DNA from: Alphaproteobacteria bacterium
GTDB taxonomy: Bacteria > Pseudomonadota > Alphaproteobacteria > UBA8366 > GCA-2717185
DNA: 57,921 bases
Direction: 5' to 3'
NCBI GenBank assembly: GCA_040905865.1
Contig: JBBDQU010000008.1
Span: 1-57,921, forward strand
Notes under the pieces: generated by a model
What the model was told of the DNA's origin: nothing
The model's database searches: none
The model's input: only the letters and a program-made list of their open reading frames with translations
Shown: piece by piece, positions 17,865 to 26,175 of the stretch
How positions within the stretch are numbered: the first letter of the stretch is position 1
How the letters are laid out: each line of letters starts with the position of its first letter
Program-made: the position numbers and the translations under genes

Positions 17865-19310
17865 ATGATTGACGATTCCATTTTATCGGATGGCTATATC
17901 GCGGTCGTGAAGCGGGACTGTCCGACTTGCGAACTGGTGGTGCCGGTGCTGGCGCGGCTTGCCGGTGACGGCGGACTGAAAATCTACACGCAGGACGACC
18001 CGACCTTCCCCGAAGGAATCGACGGGGTGGCGGACGATCGGTCACTGGATGTATCGCACCGGCTGGGTATCGAGATCGTGCCGACGCTGATCCGTATGCG
18101 CGATGGTGCGGAGGTGTCGCGCACCTATGGCTGGGACCAGGGCGAATGGGCGGCGCTGACCGGGCTGGCCGGCATCGGCGCGGACCTGCCGCCGCTGCGC
18201 CCTGGCTGCGGTGCGCTGAATGTCGATCCCGCCCAACTGACCGAATTGAAAATCCGCCACGGTGAAACCGGGATCACCGCGCGCGAGATCGCCATCGGTG
18301 AACAGGAAGACGATATCGAGGCGTGCTTCGACCGGGACTGGAGCGACGGGCTGCCCGTCGTGCCGCCGACTGCGGCGCGGGTGATGAACATGCTGACGGG
18401 CACGTCGCGCGACCCGGGTGAGGTGCTGGGCGATATGCCGCCGCTGCTGGCCCCCTGTACGGTGGAAAAAGTGGCGATCAACGCGGTCATGGCCGGCTGC
18501 AAGCCGGAATACCTGCCGGTCGTGCTGGCGGCGGTGGAGGCGGCGCTGGACCCGCTGTTCGGGCTGCACGGGGTGATTGCCACAACGCGCTATGTCGGAC
18601 CGGTCGTGGTGGTCAACGGGCCCATCGCGAAACGCATCGGCATGAACGCAAAGGGCAATGCGCTGGGCCAGGGCAACCGCGCGAATTCGACCATCGGGCG
18701 CGCCCTGCAACTGGTGATCCGCAATGTCGGCGGCGGCAAGCCGGGCGGGGTGGACCGCGCGGCGCTGGGCAATCCGGGCAAGCACACCTATTGCTTTGCC
18801 GAGGACGAGGAAGGGTCCGCCTGGACGCCGTTGACGGTTGACCAGGGGCTGGAAGCGGGCACCAGTGCCGTGACCCTGTTCGCCGGTTACGGGCTGCAGG
18901 GCGTGGTGGATGAACGGGCGCGCACGCCCGAGGAGCTGGCTGCCAGCTTCGCCGCGAGCCTGCGCGTATCCGACAACGTGAACAAGTTTCCCGCGCCCGA
19001 CTGCATGGTCGTGGTCTGCCCGGAACATGAAATTACTTTCATGAACGGCGGCTGGGACAAGGACCGGGTGCGCCGGGAACTGATGGACCGGCTGACCCTG
19101 CCCTATGATGACGTGAAGGTGGGTGCGGGCGGCGTCGCCACGGGTGCCGGGCCGGAATGGGAAGGCAAAATGGTGCCGAAATTCGGCGAAGGCTGCCTGA
19201 TGATCGTCCGCGCCGGCGGCGGCGCGGGCAAGTTCTCGGGCATCATCGGCGGCTTCTCGCCGCGCAGCCCGGTCGCGAGCAATCCGGTGACGAAAGTGGT
19301 GCGGCATTGA
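17865..19310 (+). CDS. Thioredoxin-fold protein with a large UGSC-neighbourhood domain
   Basis: 481 residues. The first 110 residues look like a thioredoxin fold with the redox motif CPTC (VVKRDCPTCELVVPVL) and the cis-proline region IVPTLIRMRDG. The remaining 370 residues contain RPGCGALNVDP, the signature DWSDGLPVVPPTAARV and many Gly-rich turns; this type of sequence accompanies UGSC-family (seleno)proteins in other genomes, from memory. Function unknown; a redox or metal-linked enzyme is inferred. GGGAG precedes the ATG. It lies upstream of the TTT transporter genes and the UGSC gene on the same strand. Confidence 0.65.
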   Translation: MIDDSILSDGYIAVVKRDCPTCELVVPVLARLAGDGGLKIYTQDDPTFPEGIDGVADDRSLDVSHRLGIEIVPTLIRMRDGAEVSRTYGWDQGEWAALTGLAGIGADLPPLRPGCGALNVDPAQLTELKIRHGETGITAREIAIGEQEDDIEACFDRDWSDGLPVVPPTAARVMNMLTGTSRDPGEVLGDMPPLLAPCTVEKVAINAVMAGCKPEYLPVVLAAVEAALDPLFGLHGVIATTRYVGPVVVVNGPIAKRIGMNAKGNALGQGNRANSTIGRALQLVIRNVGGGKPGGVDRAALGNPGKHTYCFAEDEEGSAWTPLTVDQGLEAGTSAVTLFAGYGLQGVVDERARTPEELAASFAASLRVSDNVNKFPAPDCMVVVCPEHEITFMNGGWDKDRVRRELMDRLTLPYDDVKVGAGGVATGAGPEWEGKMVPKFGEGCLMIVRAGGGAGKFSGIIGGFSPRSPVASNPVTKVVRH

Positions 19311-19335
19311 GGTGCCGCGGCAGGAAAATTGCCGC
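19301..19335 (+). terminator. Alternative hairpins at the end of the thioredoxin-fold gene
   Basis: GCGGCA (19301), TGCCGC (19313), GCGGCA (19317) and TGCCGC (19330) can form two mutually exclusive six-base-pair stems overlapping the stop codon region. There is no U run after them, so termination is doubtful; a transcript-stabilising or attenuating role is equally possible. Confidence 0.25.
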
Positions 19336-19596
19336 AATTCCCGGTTCCATCCCTTCAGGCAAGCCGGTTGATGGACTTGCTGCAATCTTTGGTCTGGATA
19401 GCAGGCGATTGTTCCACTATCGTGCCTGATGCAGGGTTCGGAGCAGAGCGGTGTTGGCCCGCACCCCGTAATCCTGCGACTATGTTATCCGGGTTATCCG
19501 GGCGGTTTGAACTTCAACGACACATGAGGTCGGCGGATCGGCATTCGCTTTTTCACACCTCTGAAGCGGCCATGCCGCGGGTGCGAAAGGAGTGAA

Positions 19597-20742
19597 ATGC
19601 TGACGAACGAATTCTATGGGAGTGAAAGAATGAAAAAGGTCAAGAAGACGATATCCCAGGCGGCTGCCGGTCTGGCGGTCATGTCATTCGGCATGTTCAG
19701 CTTCGGGAGCGCGACGGTTGCTGTCGGCGCCGAATTAAACCTTGAAGGGGAAACCGTTACCTTCGCCATACCCTTTTCCGAAGCGGGCGGTTCGGCGAAA
19801 TGGGCTAATTTCTATGCGCCGCTGCTGAGCGAAGCGCTGCCGGGCAAACCGACCGTCGTGGTAAAATACATGCCCGGCGCCGGGTCGACCAAGGGCGCGA
19901 ACTGGTTTCAGACACAGAAATACAAGGATGGCACGCTGGTATTCGGCACGTCGGGTTCAACACAGTTTCCCTATCTTCTGGACGATCCCCGGGCGAAGTA
20001 TGAATACAACGACTGGCATGTGGTCCTGGCCTCCGGCACCGGCGGCGTGGTCTTCCTGCCGCCCGATATCGCCAGGAAATTCGACGGCGACGCGGATGAC
20101 TTGAAGGACATAAATTTCATCTGGGGCGCGCAGGGCCCCACGCAGCTTGACCTCGTGCCGCACCTCGCCTGGGAAATGCTCGGGATGAAGGTCGAGCCTG
20201 TCTTCGGCATCAAGAGCCGGGGCGACGGGCGCCTGATGTTCGAGCGTGGCGAGGCGAATATCGACTACCAGACCTCCGCCGGTTACCTGAAGAGCGTGGT
20301 CCCGCTGGTCGAAGCCGGCAAGGCGGTCCCGATGATGAGCTGGGGCACCCTGGATGATAACGGTAATATCGTTCGCGATCCGACCTTCCCGGACCTTCCG
20401 ACGTTCAAGGAAGTCTGTGAAGCGACCGCTGGCTGCAAGACGTCTGGCGAAGCCTGGGATGCATGGAAAGCCTTCTTCATTGCTGGCTTCCCGGCACAGA
20501 AGATGGTGTTCCTGCCAAAAGGCGCACCCAAGGACGCCATCGCGACCTACGACAAGGCGTTCAAGGCCGTCCTGGCGCGTCCCGATTTCAAGGAACTGTC
20601 GGAAGTGACACTGGGGGATTATCCCCAGATGACCGGGACGGCGGCGGAAACGGCGCAGAAACTGGCGACAAATGTGCCGCCGAGCGCGAAGGTCTATGTC
20701 AAACAGTGGCTGCACGACCGGTTCGGCGTGAAGCTGCAATAG
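19597..20742 (+). CDS. TTT-family periplasmic binding protein (TctC-like)
   Basis: 381 residues with an N-terminal signal peptide (positively charged MKKVKKT followed by a hydrophobic stretch to about SATVAVGAE). AAGGAG precedes the ATG at 19597; a second ATG at 19630, also with a purine-rich site, would start exactly at the charged region. The mature part has the TctC pattern: VTFAIPFSEAGGSAKWANF, the PGAGSTKGANWF loop, and a Gly/Ser loop at FGTSGSTQFPYLL. It captures an unknown, probably carboxylated, solute for the adjacent permease. A strong hairpin follows 17 bases after the stop. Confidence 0.85.
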   Translation: MLTNEFYGSERMKKVKKTISQAAAGLAVMSFGMFSFGSATVAVGAELNLEGETVTFAIPFSEAGGSAKWANFYAPLLSEALPGKPTVVVKYMPGAGSTKGANWFQTQKYKDGTLVFGTSGSTQFPYLLDDPRAKYEYNDWHVVLASGTGGVVFLPPDIARKFDGDADDLKDINFIWGAQGPTQLDLVPHLAWEMLGMKVEPVFGIKSRGDGRLMFERGEANIDYQTSAGYLKSVVPLVEAGKAVPMMSWGTLDDNGNIVRDPTFPDLPTFKEVCEATAGCKTSGEAWDAWKAFFIAGFPAQKMVFLPKGAPKDAIATYDKAFKAVLARPDFKELSEVTLGDYPQMTGTAAETAQKLATNVPPSAKVYVKQWLHDRFGVKLQ

Positions 20743-20759
20743 TCTGAGCCGAGGCTTTG

Positions 20760-20785
20760 CCCCCGGGTGTCACGGCGCCCGGGGG
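20760..20785 (+). promoter_or_regulatory. Stable hairpin between binding-protein and permease genes
   Basis: CCCCCGGGTG, loop TCACGG, CGCCCGGGGG: ten pairs including one G-U. It starts 17 bases after the binding-protein stop and ends 54 bases before the permease start. There is no immediate U run, so it more likely shields the upstream mRNA or attenuates than fully terminates. Confidence 0.55.
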
Positions 20786-20839
20786 TAACTCATTCGGCTT
20801 TTTTCCGTCTTCCAGGCGATATCCCAAGGTCGACCCCCC

Positions 20840-22855
20840 ATGGATATGTTGGCAACCGCCCTTCCTGCACTGGGGAGCGCCTTGGCGCTGATAATGCAGC
20901 CCGAACAGCTGATGTTCCTGGCTGCCGGCGTGCTGCTCGGCCTGTCTGTCGGGGTATTCCCGGGACTGGGCGGAATCGCCGGGCTGTCGCTCGTGCTACC
21001 CTTCATGTTCGGAATGGAGCCGGTGTCGGGGCTGGCGCTGATGGTAGGCCTTGTCGCGGTCGTCCCCACCTCGGACACCTTCGCAAGCGTGTTACTGGGT
21101 ATTCCCGGTTCATCGGCGAGCCAGGCAACGGTCCTCGACGGGTTTCCTATGGCTCGGAAAGGGGAAGCGGCGCGCGCCCTTTCCGCTGCCTTTGCATCCT
21201 CCCTTTTTGGCGGGCTGTTCGGGGCCTGTGTCCTGACCTTCTTTATCCTGATTGCGCGGCCCCTTGTTCTGGCGTTCGGCCTGCCCGAGATGCTGATGAT
21301 CACCATTCTGGGGCTTTCGATGGTCGCGATCCTGGCCGGCCGGATCCCCGTCAAGGGCATCGCCTCGGCGGGGCTTGGCCTGATGGTCGGCACCATCGGC
21401 GAGGCCGCCGCCGGCGGCAACCTGCGCATGGCGACTTACGACGTTCCCTATCTGATCGACGGTTTGTCGCTGGTCATCGTGGGCCTGGGTATTTTCGCCA
21501 TCCCCGAAATCGTTGCGCTGCTCCGGCATGACAGGACGATCTCCAGATCGGGCGGCCTGGGCGCTGGCTGGTTGACAGGGGTTCGTGACTGGTTGCGGAA
21601 CATTTTCCTGTCGATCCGGTGTTCGGTTATCGGCGTCATCGTCGGCGTCATCCCCGGGCTCGGCGGTTCCGTCGTGGACTGGATTGCCTATGGCCATACC
21701 ATACAGTCCAGCCGGGACAAGTCGCGATTCGGTCAGGGGGACGTACGGGGCGTGATCGGCCCGGAATCATCCAATAACGCCAAGGAAGGCGGCGGCCTGG
21801 TGCCCACCCTGATCTTCGGCATACCCGGCAGCGGCTCCATGGCTGTATTCCTGGGCGGGCTGGCGCTGCTGGGGATCGATGTCGGGCCGCAGATGATCAC
21901 CAATGACCTGGACATCACCTATACCATCGTCTGGTCTCTGGCGTTCGCGAATGTACTGGGCGCGGGGCTCTGTATCGCGCTGTCGACCCCGATCGCGCGG
22001 CTGACCACCATCCGGTTCACGTTGCTCGCGCCGTTCCTGCTGATGATGATCGCCTTCGCGGCGTTCCAGTCACGCCAGTCGCTGGGTGATCTGGTCGCGC
22101 TCTTTTCGGTCGGCCTGCTGGGTATCTTCCTGCGCCGGTTCGACTGGTCGCGGCCGGCCTTCCTGATCGGCTTCGTGCTCTCGCACCAGGCCGAGAATTT
22201 CAGCAGCATGGCGAACCAGGTTGCGCAGGCGAAATTCCGCATCGCGTTCGAGGCCGGGTTCGAGTATATCGCCTCGCCCATCGTGCTGATCATTCTGGCG
22301 CTCACCGTTGTTTCAATAATCGTGGCCATCCGGCAGGCCAAGCAGATTCTGCCGGAAGGCGATGTCCCCACCGGCAGGAAGCGGGCGCCGTTGATCTTCC
22401 TTCTGGCGATCACCGCATACCTCGCTGTCGCCTGGGTTGACGCCATGCTGATCGACCTGACCACCGACAAGATATTCCCTGTTCTGATCTCGTCGGTATC
22501 GCTTGTCTGCTGTCTGGTGCTGCTCATCCGCATGATGCGGGCGCCCGAGACGGATGGCATCTTCGCCGACCGCGAGGCCGGCCGGGAAGCCACGGACGCA
22601 ACACATGGCCTCTGGAGCAACCTGGCGTGGTTTGCCGCGCTGCTGGTGCTGTCCTCCCTGCTGGGCTTCATCCTGGCGCTTGCAATCTTCCTCGTCACCT
22701 TCATGCGGGTCCGGGCAGGGCTAACATGGGCGTGGACCCTGATTTATTCGGCAAGTGGCATCGTGTTCATGATCGCGTTGGCGGGAACGCTGAACCGCGA
22801 CTTCCCGCCGGGGCTCCTGCAGAACTTCGTCGAACTGCCCTGGCCATTCGTATGA
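20840..22855 (+). CDS. TTT permease, TctA-TctB fusion
   Basis: 671 residues, longer than the usual TctA of about 500. Residues 1 to about 505 are TctA: many membrane spans, GVFPGLGGIAGLSLVLPFMFG, LGIPGSSASQATVLDGFPMARKG, GVIPGLGGSVVDWIAYGH and FGIPGSGSMAVFLGG. From about 515 to the end there are four more hydrophobic segments with a pattern like the small subunit TctB (APLIFLLAITAYLAVAW; FPVLISSVSLVCCLVLLIRMM), so both membrane subunits appear fused. With the upstream binding protein this gives a complete TTT importer in two genes. Such fusions are known but less common. Confidence 0.85.
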   Translation: MDMLATALPALGSALALIMQPEQLMFLAAGVLLGLSVGVFPGLGGIAGLSLVLPFMFGMEPVSGLALMVGLVAVVPTSDTFASVLLGIPGSSASQATVLDGFPMARKGEAARALSAAFASSLFGGLFGACVLTFFILIARPLVLAFGLPEMLMITILGLSMVAILAGRIPVKGIASAGLGLMVGTIGEAAAGGNLRMATYDVPYLIDGLSLVIVGLGIFAIPEIVALLRHDRTISRSGGLGAGWLTGVRDWLRNIFLSIRCSVIGVIVGVIPGLGGSVVDWIAYGHTIQSSRDKSRFGQGDVRGVIGPESSNNAKEGGGLVPTLIFGIPGSGSMAVFLGGLALLGIDVGPQMITNDLDITYTIVWSLAFANVLGAGLCIALSTPIARLTTIRFTLLAPFLLMMIAFAAFQSRQSLGDLVALFSVGLLGIFLRRFDWSRPAFLIGFVLSHQAENFSSMANQVAQAKFRIAFEAGFEYIASPIVLIILALTVVSIIVAIRQAKQILPEGDVPTGRKRAPLIFLLAITAYLAVAWVDAMLIDLTTDKIFPVLISSVSLVCCLVLLIRMMRAPETDGIFADREAGREATDATHGLWSNLAWFAALLVLSSLLGFILALAIFLVTFMRVRAGLTWAWTLIYSASGIVFMIALAGTLNRDFPPGLLQNFVELPWPFV

Positions 22856-22934
22856 TCCGGAACGCCGGCATTGATGTCATGGGCTCGCCACGTGTGGTAT
22901 GGTTGGCAGCGTAACGAGGTTAAGAGGTGACAGG

Positions 22935-23477
22935 ATGAACCAGACGAGGACGCTGTACGACCCGACGTCGGAGCAGCAGGCTGCCGGGCGGCCCCGCCTG
23001 CCGAGGCCCGCATCGCTGGACGGGCTGACCGTCGGTGTGCTGGATATTTCCAAGGTCCGCGGCGATGTCTTTCTCGACCGGTTGGCGAAGCGGCTGGTCG
23101 AGCACGGCATGAATGTGAAGCGCTACAGGAAAGCCACCGTGGCGCGGCCCGCCGCGCTGGAAATCCAGCAGGCCATCGCCGCGGAATGCGACGTGATGGT
23201 CGAAGGGCTGGTGGACTGAGGCGCCTGTACGTCGTGCTGTACGCATGACCTTGCCAACATCGAAGCCCGCGGCATTCCCTCGGTCGCCGTCGCAACGGAG
23301 CAGTTCATCCAGGCCGCCGCCACGCAGGCGGGGCTGCTCGGCACCGATCCGGACTACATCTGGGTGCCGCACCCGATCCAGGACCGCACCGATGCGGAAC
23401 TGCAGGCGATGGCGGATAAATACCTGGACCAGATCCTGACGGCGCTAACGCGGCAGGTGGCGCAGGCCGCCGACTGA
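22935..23477 (+). CDS. UGSC-family protein with in-frame TGA, candidate selenoprotein
   Basis: Start ATG 22935 after AAGAGGTGAC. The first 94 codons match the UGSC N-terminal pattern (SLDGLTVGVLDISKVRGDVFLDRL, here given in parts: TVGVLDISK and GDVFLDRL). Codon 95 is TGA (23217-23219). Reading on in the same frame gives Gly-Ala-Cys-Thr-Ser-Cys-Cys-Thr-His-Asp-Leu, then IEARGIPSVAVATEQF and 60 more residues to a TGA at 23475. That is just what the family shows after its Sec/Cys-Gly-x-Cys motif. A weak hairpin (GTAC stem, loop GTCGTGCT, 23227-23242) follows. Sec insertion is strongly suggested by homology; selenium genes are not in the window. The family's reaction is unknown. Confidence 0.78.
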
Positions 23478-23500
23478 GCAGGAGCGGCAGCGCCGTGACG

Positions 23501-24238
23501 TTACGGCATGCCGCCGCCGACCCGGATATTCGCGCCCGCGACATAGGACGCCTTGGGCGACAGCAGCCACACGATCGCTTCGGCAATTTCTTCCGGCTGC
23601 GCGACGCGCCCGATAGGAATCTTCGGTCCGTCCCGCACCAGCCGGTCGGCGGGCGGCATGTCGGTTTCGGTCAGTCCGGGCGCGACGGTGTTGACCCGGA
23701 TACCCTCGCCGATCACCTCCTGCGACAACCCGATGCCGAGGCTGTTTACCGCGCCTTTCGACGCCGCATACTGGATGCCGACATTTGGATTCCCCTTGTT
23801 TGCCGAGCCGGACGAGACGTTGACAATTGCGCCGCCCGCGCCGCCATGCGCGGTGGACATCCGTAGCACCGCCTCGCGCGAACAGGTGAACAGCCCGGCG
23901 ACGTTCACCGCAAGGACCTGCATGACATCCGCTTGCGTCAGGGCATCGAGCCTGCCGCGCGGCCCGTAAATACCGGCATTGTTTACCAGCCCGGTCAGCG
24001 TGCCAAGTTCGGCGTCGACCGTCCTGAAAAGCCGGATAACGTCGCTTTCGACGGCGGTATCGACCTGTACGGCGATGCCGCGCCGGCCCGCCGCCTCGAT
24101 ATCCGCGACCACGGCCAGAGCTTCATTCTTCGCCGATTTATAGGCGACGCATATGTCGTGTCCCGCTGCCGCGCAAAGCCGCGCAGTCGCCGCGCCGATG
24201 CCCCGGCTGGCGCCAGTGATCACGGTAATCTGTTTCAT
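23501..24238 (-). CDS. SDR family oxidoreductase (FabG-like)
   Basis: 245 residues from the ATG at 24238 with AGGAG nine bases upstream. A classical short-chain dehydrogenase: the nucleotide loop TGASRGIGAATARL near the N-terminus, NNAG (NNAGIYGPRG), catalytic Ser in NVSSGSAN, and YAASK. The acidic-residue region AYKSAKNE after beta-2 suggests NADP(H), with low certainty. It ends with the family's C-terminal ANIRVGGGM. It oxidises or reduces an alcohol/ketone of unknown identity. It converges on the UGSC gene and is divergent from the TSUP gene. Confidence 0.92.
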   Translation of the reverse strand: MKQITVITGASRGIGAATARLCAAAGHDICVAYKSAKNEALAVVADIEAAGRRGIAVQVDTAVESDVIRLFRTVDAELGTLTGLVNNAGIYGPRGRLDALTQADVMQVLAVNVAGLFTCSREAVLRMSTAHGGAGGAIVNVSSGSANKGNPNVGIQYAASKGAVNSLGIGLSQEVIGEGIRVNTVAPGLTETDMPPADRLVRDGPKIPIGRVAQPEEIAEAIVWLLSPKASYVAGANIRVGGGMP

Positions 24239-24407
24239 AATCTCCAACTCCTGAATGGACGGTATCACCGGTTGCAGATCGGGCGGGTCCGGCTATGCCG
24301 TATGACGTTATTTACAGAATACACCCTGTTGCATATAGCGCGTTTTACCGTATTCATATGCCATCCTCCCGCGCGCGGCGTCGTTTCAATAATCAAAAAA
24401 GGCAATA

Positions 24408-25160
24408 ATGGACGCGGACCAGATCGCCATCCTGACGGTAACGTCGTTCTTCACCTCCATGATCACGTCCGTTGCCGGGGCGGGCGGTGGGGCGATCCTG
24501 CTGGCGGTACTGCTGCAGTTCATGCCGCCATCGGCGGCGATTCCGTTTCATGGCTCGGTACAGTTCGCCGCCAATGTCTGGCGGTTCTGGCTGTTCCGAA
24601 AGCATATGGACTGGCCGATCATCATCCGGTTCTCGATCCTGATGCCGTTCGGAATCGCGTTTGGCGTCTGGCTGTTCCGGGGCATGCCCGCTGTGCTCGT
24701 GCAGATATCGATCGGGATGTTCATCTACGCCACGCTTGCAGGGCGTTATGTGCGCCCGATGCGGACGGAGTTGCTGCCGCTCTGGACCTTCGTCCCGATC
24801 GGCTTTATCGCCGGCGCGATGAATATTGTCGTCGGAATCTTCGGGCCGGTGGTGGGGGCGCTGATTGTGAAGCGCGGATTGCCCAAGGAATCGGTGGTGG
24901 GCACCATGTCCGTCTTCGGTTTTCTGTCGAATTTCCTCAAGGTCGTCGGCTTCACCTATGTCGGGTTCAGTATTTTCGAGTACGGCCCGGCGCTGCTGAT
25001 CATGACGCCGGCGGTGCTGATCGGCACCTCGCTCGGCAAGGTTGTCCTGGGGCGGTTCAGCGAGGAAATGTTCCGCAAGGTATTCCAGGCGCTGCTGCTG
25101 ATCATGGCGACGAAACTGGTCTTCTATGACGGCATTTCCTGGCTGGTGAACAACGGCTGA
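24408..25160 (+). CDS. TSUP (TauE/SafE) family membrane protein
   Basis: 250 residues with about eight hydrophobic segments. It opens with the family's first repeat (SFFTSMITSVAGAGGGAILLAVLLQFMPP) and repeats the pattern in the second half (FIAGAMNIVVGIFGPVVGALIVKRG). TSUP proteins move sulfonates, sulfite or other small anions across the inner membrane, often as exporters. Its direction and substrate cannot be read from sequence. AAAAGG precedes the ATG. Confidence 0.88.
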   Translation: MDADQIAILTVTSFFTSMITSVAGAGGGAILLAVLLQFMPPSAAIPFHGSVQFAANVWRFWLFRKHMDWPIIIRFSILMPFGIAFGVWLFRGMPAVLVQISIGMFIYATLAGRYVRPMRTELLPLWTFVPIGFIAGAMNIVVGIFGPVVGALIVKRGLPKESVVGTMSVFGFLSNFLKVVGFTYVGFSIFEYGPALLIMTPAVLIGTSLGKVVLGRFSEEMFRKVFQALLLIMATKLVFYDGISWLVNNG

Positions 25161-25224
25161 GGCGATTGCGATATTTCATTGCATCTGACCGCAAACCGCC
25201 TGTTTTCCGCATCGCACTTTTAAA

Positions 25225-26094
25225 TCACCTCAGGCCCATATCCCGGAAGATCGCCTGCAGCAGCGGGCCGTCCGGGTTGGCGAACTGTTCGGCGACCTCG
25301 AAGTGATGCAGCCCGGGCAGGTCGAGTTCGGCGGCGACCGGATGACCGAGCCGGCGCAGTTCCTTCGCCCAATCCTTCGACTGACGGCGGAATTCCTTCT
25401 GTTCGCCCTCGCCATAGGCGATCACCATCGGCGGCATGCGGTCGGGAATATGCCGCATGGCGCTGAGCCGGCATTCGGCCGCGGCGTCCAGGTTCAGGTA
25501 TTCCTGGCGTGAACACAGCCGCACCGGCTTCAGATCATACATGCCGCTGGCCGCATAGGCGCCCCTGATGACGCCGGCGGGCAGGCCGTAATCCTTCGCC
25601 CAGTCGGTAACGGCAATCAGGCCGACCACATGCGCGCCGGAGGAATGTCCCGCAACGTAGAGCCGATCCGGGTCGGCGCCGAATTCCGCCGCGTGATGAT
25701 AGGCCCAGACGACCGACGCCTTGCACTGGCGCACCAGTTCGTCCAGCGAGACCTGCGGGACGAGGGCGAAATTCACCGGAACAAAGGTGGCGCCGGCGTT
25801 GACGAAATGCGGCGCCTGGAAACTGTTATTGTCCTTGTGCCAGCGCGTCCACGCGCCGCCATGGAAATAGACGACCAGCGGCGCGCCTTTTTGCGCGGCG
25901 GGAAAGATATCGACCTTTTCGTCGTCGCTTGGGCCGTAGGGCACATCCAGCCGGCATTCCAGTTCGGCCCGGACCTGCGCGCTCAGCACACCGTGGCGCG
26001 CCATGTATTCATTGGCGTTGGGCACCAGGATGCGCTGGTTGTACTGGTCGTCCAGCGCTTGCTGGTCGTAATGCAGCCAAACCGATTCCGGCAT
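25225..26094 (-). CDS. Alpha/beta hydrolase (fold-3/BD-FAE type esterase)
   Basis: 289 residues from the ATG at 26094, chosen because AGGAG lies eight bases upstream; the frame is open to 26118. HGGAW oxyanion motif (VVYFHGGAWTRWHKDN), nucleophile elbow GHSSG (AGHSSGAHVVG), an acid region around MVIAYGEGEQKEFRRQ, and the catalytic His at LHHFEV near the end. It resembles kynurenine formamidase-like or carboxylesterase hydrolases (an N-terminal YDQQALDDQYNQR is seen in such neighbours). Substrate unknown. It lies downstream of the class II aldolase gene on the same strand, but a terminator hairpin lies between. Confidence 0.85.
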   Translation of the reverse strand: MPESVWLHYDQQALDDQYNQRILVPNANEYMARHGVLSAQVRAELECRLDVPYGPSDDEKVDIFPAAQKGAPLVVYFHGGAWTRWHKDNNSFQAPHFVNAGATFVPVNFALVPQVSLDELVRQCKASVVWAYHHAAEFGADPDRLYVAGHSSGAHVVGLIAVTDWAKDYGLPAGVIRGAYAASGMYDLKPVRLCSRQEYLNLDAAAECRLSAMRHIPDRMPPMVIAYGEGEQKEFRRQSKDWAKELRRLGHPVAAELDLPGLHHFEVAEQFANPDGPLLQAIFRDMGLR

Positions 26095-26120
26095 CCGCGT
26101 CGCTCCTGTATGATCCATTC

Positions 26121-26160
26121 TGAAAATGAAAGCGGCGCCGTCCCTCCCGAACGGCGCCGC
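26121..26160 (-). terminator. Rho-independent terminator of the aldolase gene
   Basis: On the minus strand GCGGCGCCGT, a nine-base loop, then ACGGCGCCGC: ten perfect pairs (26132-26141 with 26151-26160) followed by TTTCATTTTC. It lies just after the aldolase stop and before the hydrolase start, so the two genes are probably separate units or the hydrolase is read through weakly. Confidence 0.7.
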
Positions 26161-26175
26161 CTGACCCGGGTTCCG

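Noticed and set aside
18042-19385. A 447-codon frame opposite the thioredoxin-fold gene
   Set aside because: Low-complexity His/Arg/Gln-rich translation and no ribosome-binding site; the plus-strand gene is well supported.
23217-23219. TGA as an ordinary stop giving a 94-residue protein
   Set aside because: The downstream frame continues family-specific sequence for 85 codons in the same phase with no new start signal; a simple stop does not explain this, although a true nonsense mutation cannot be ruled out without genome data.
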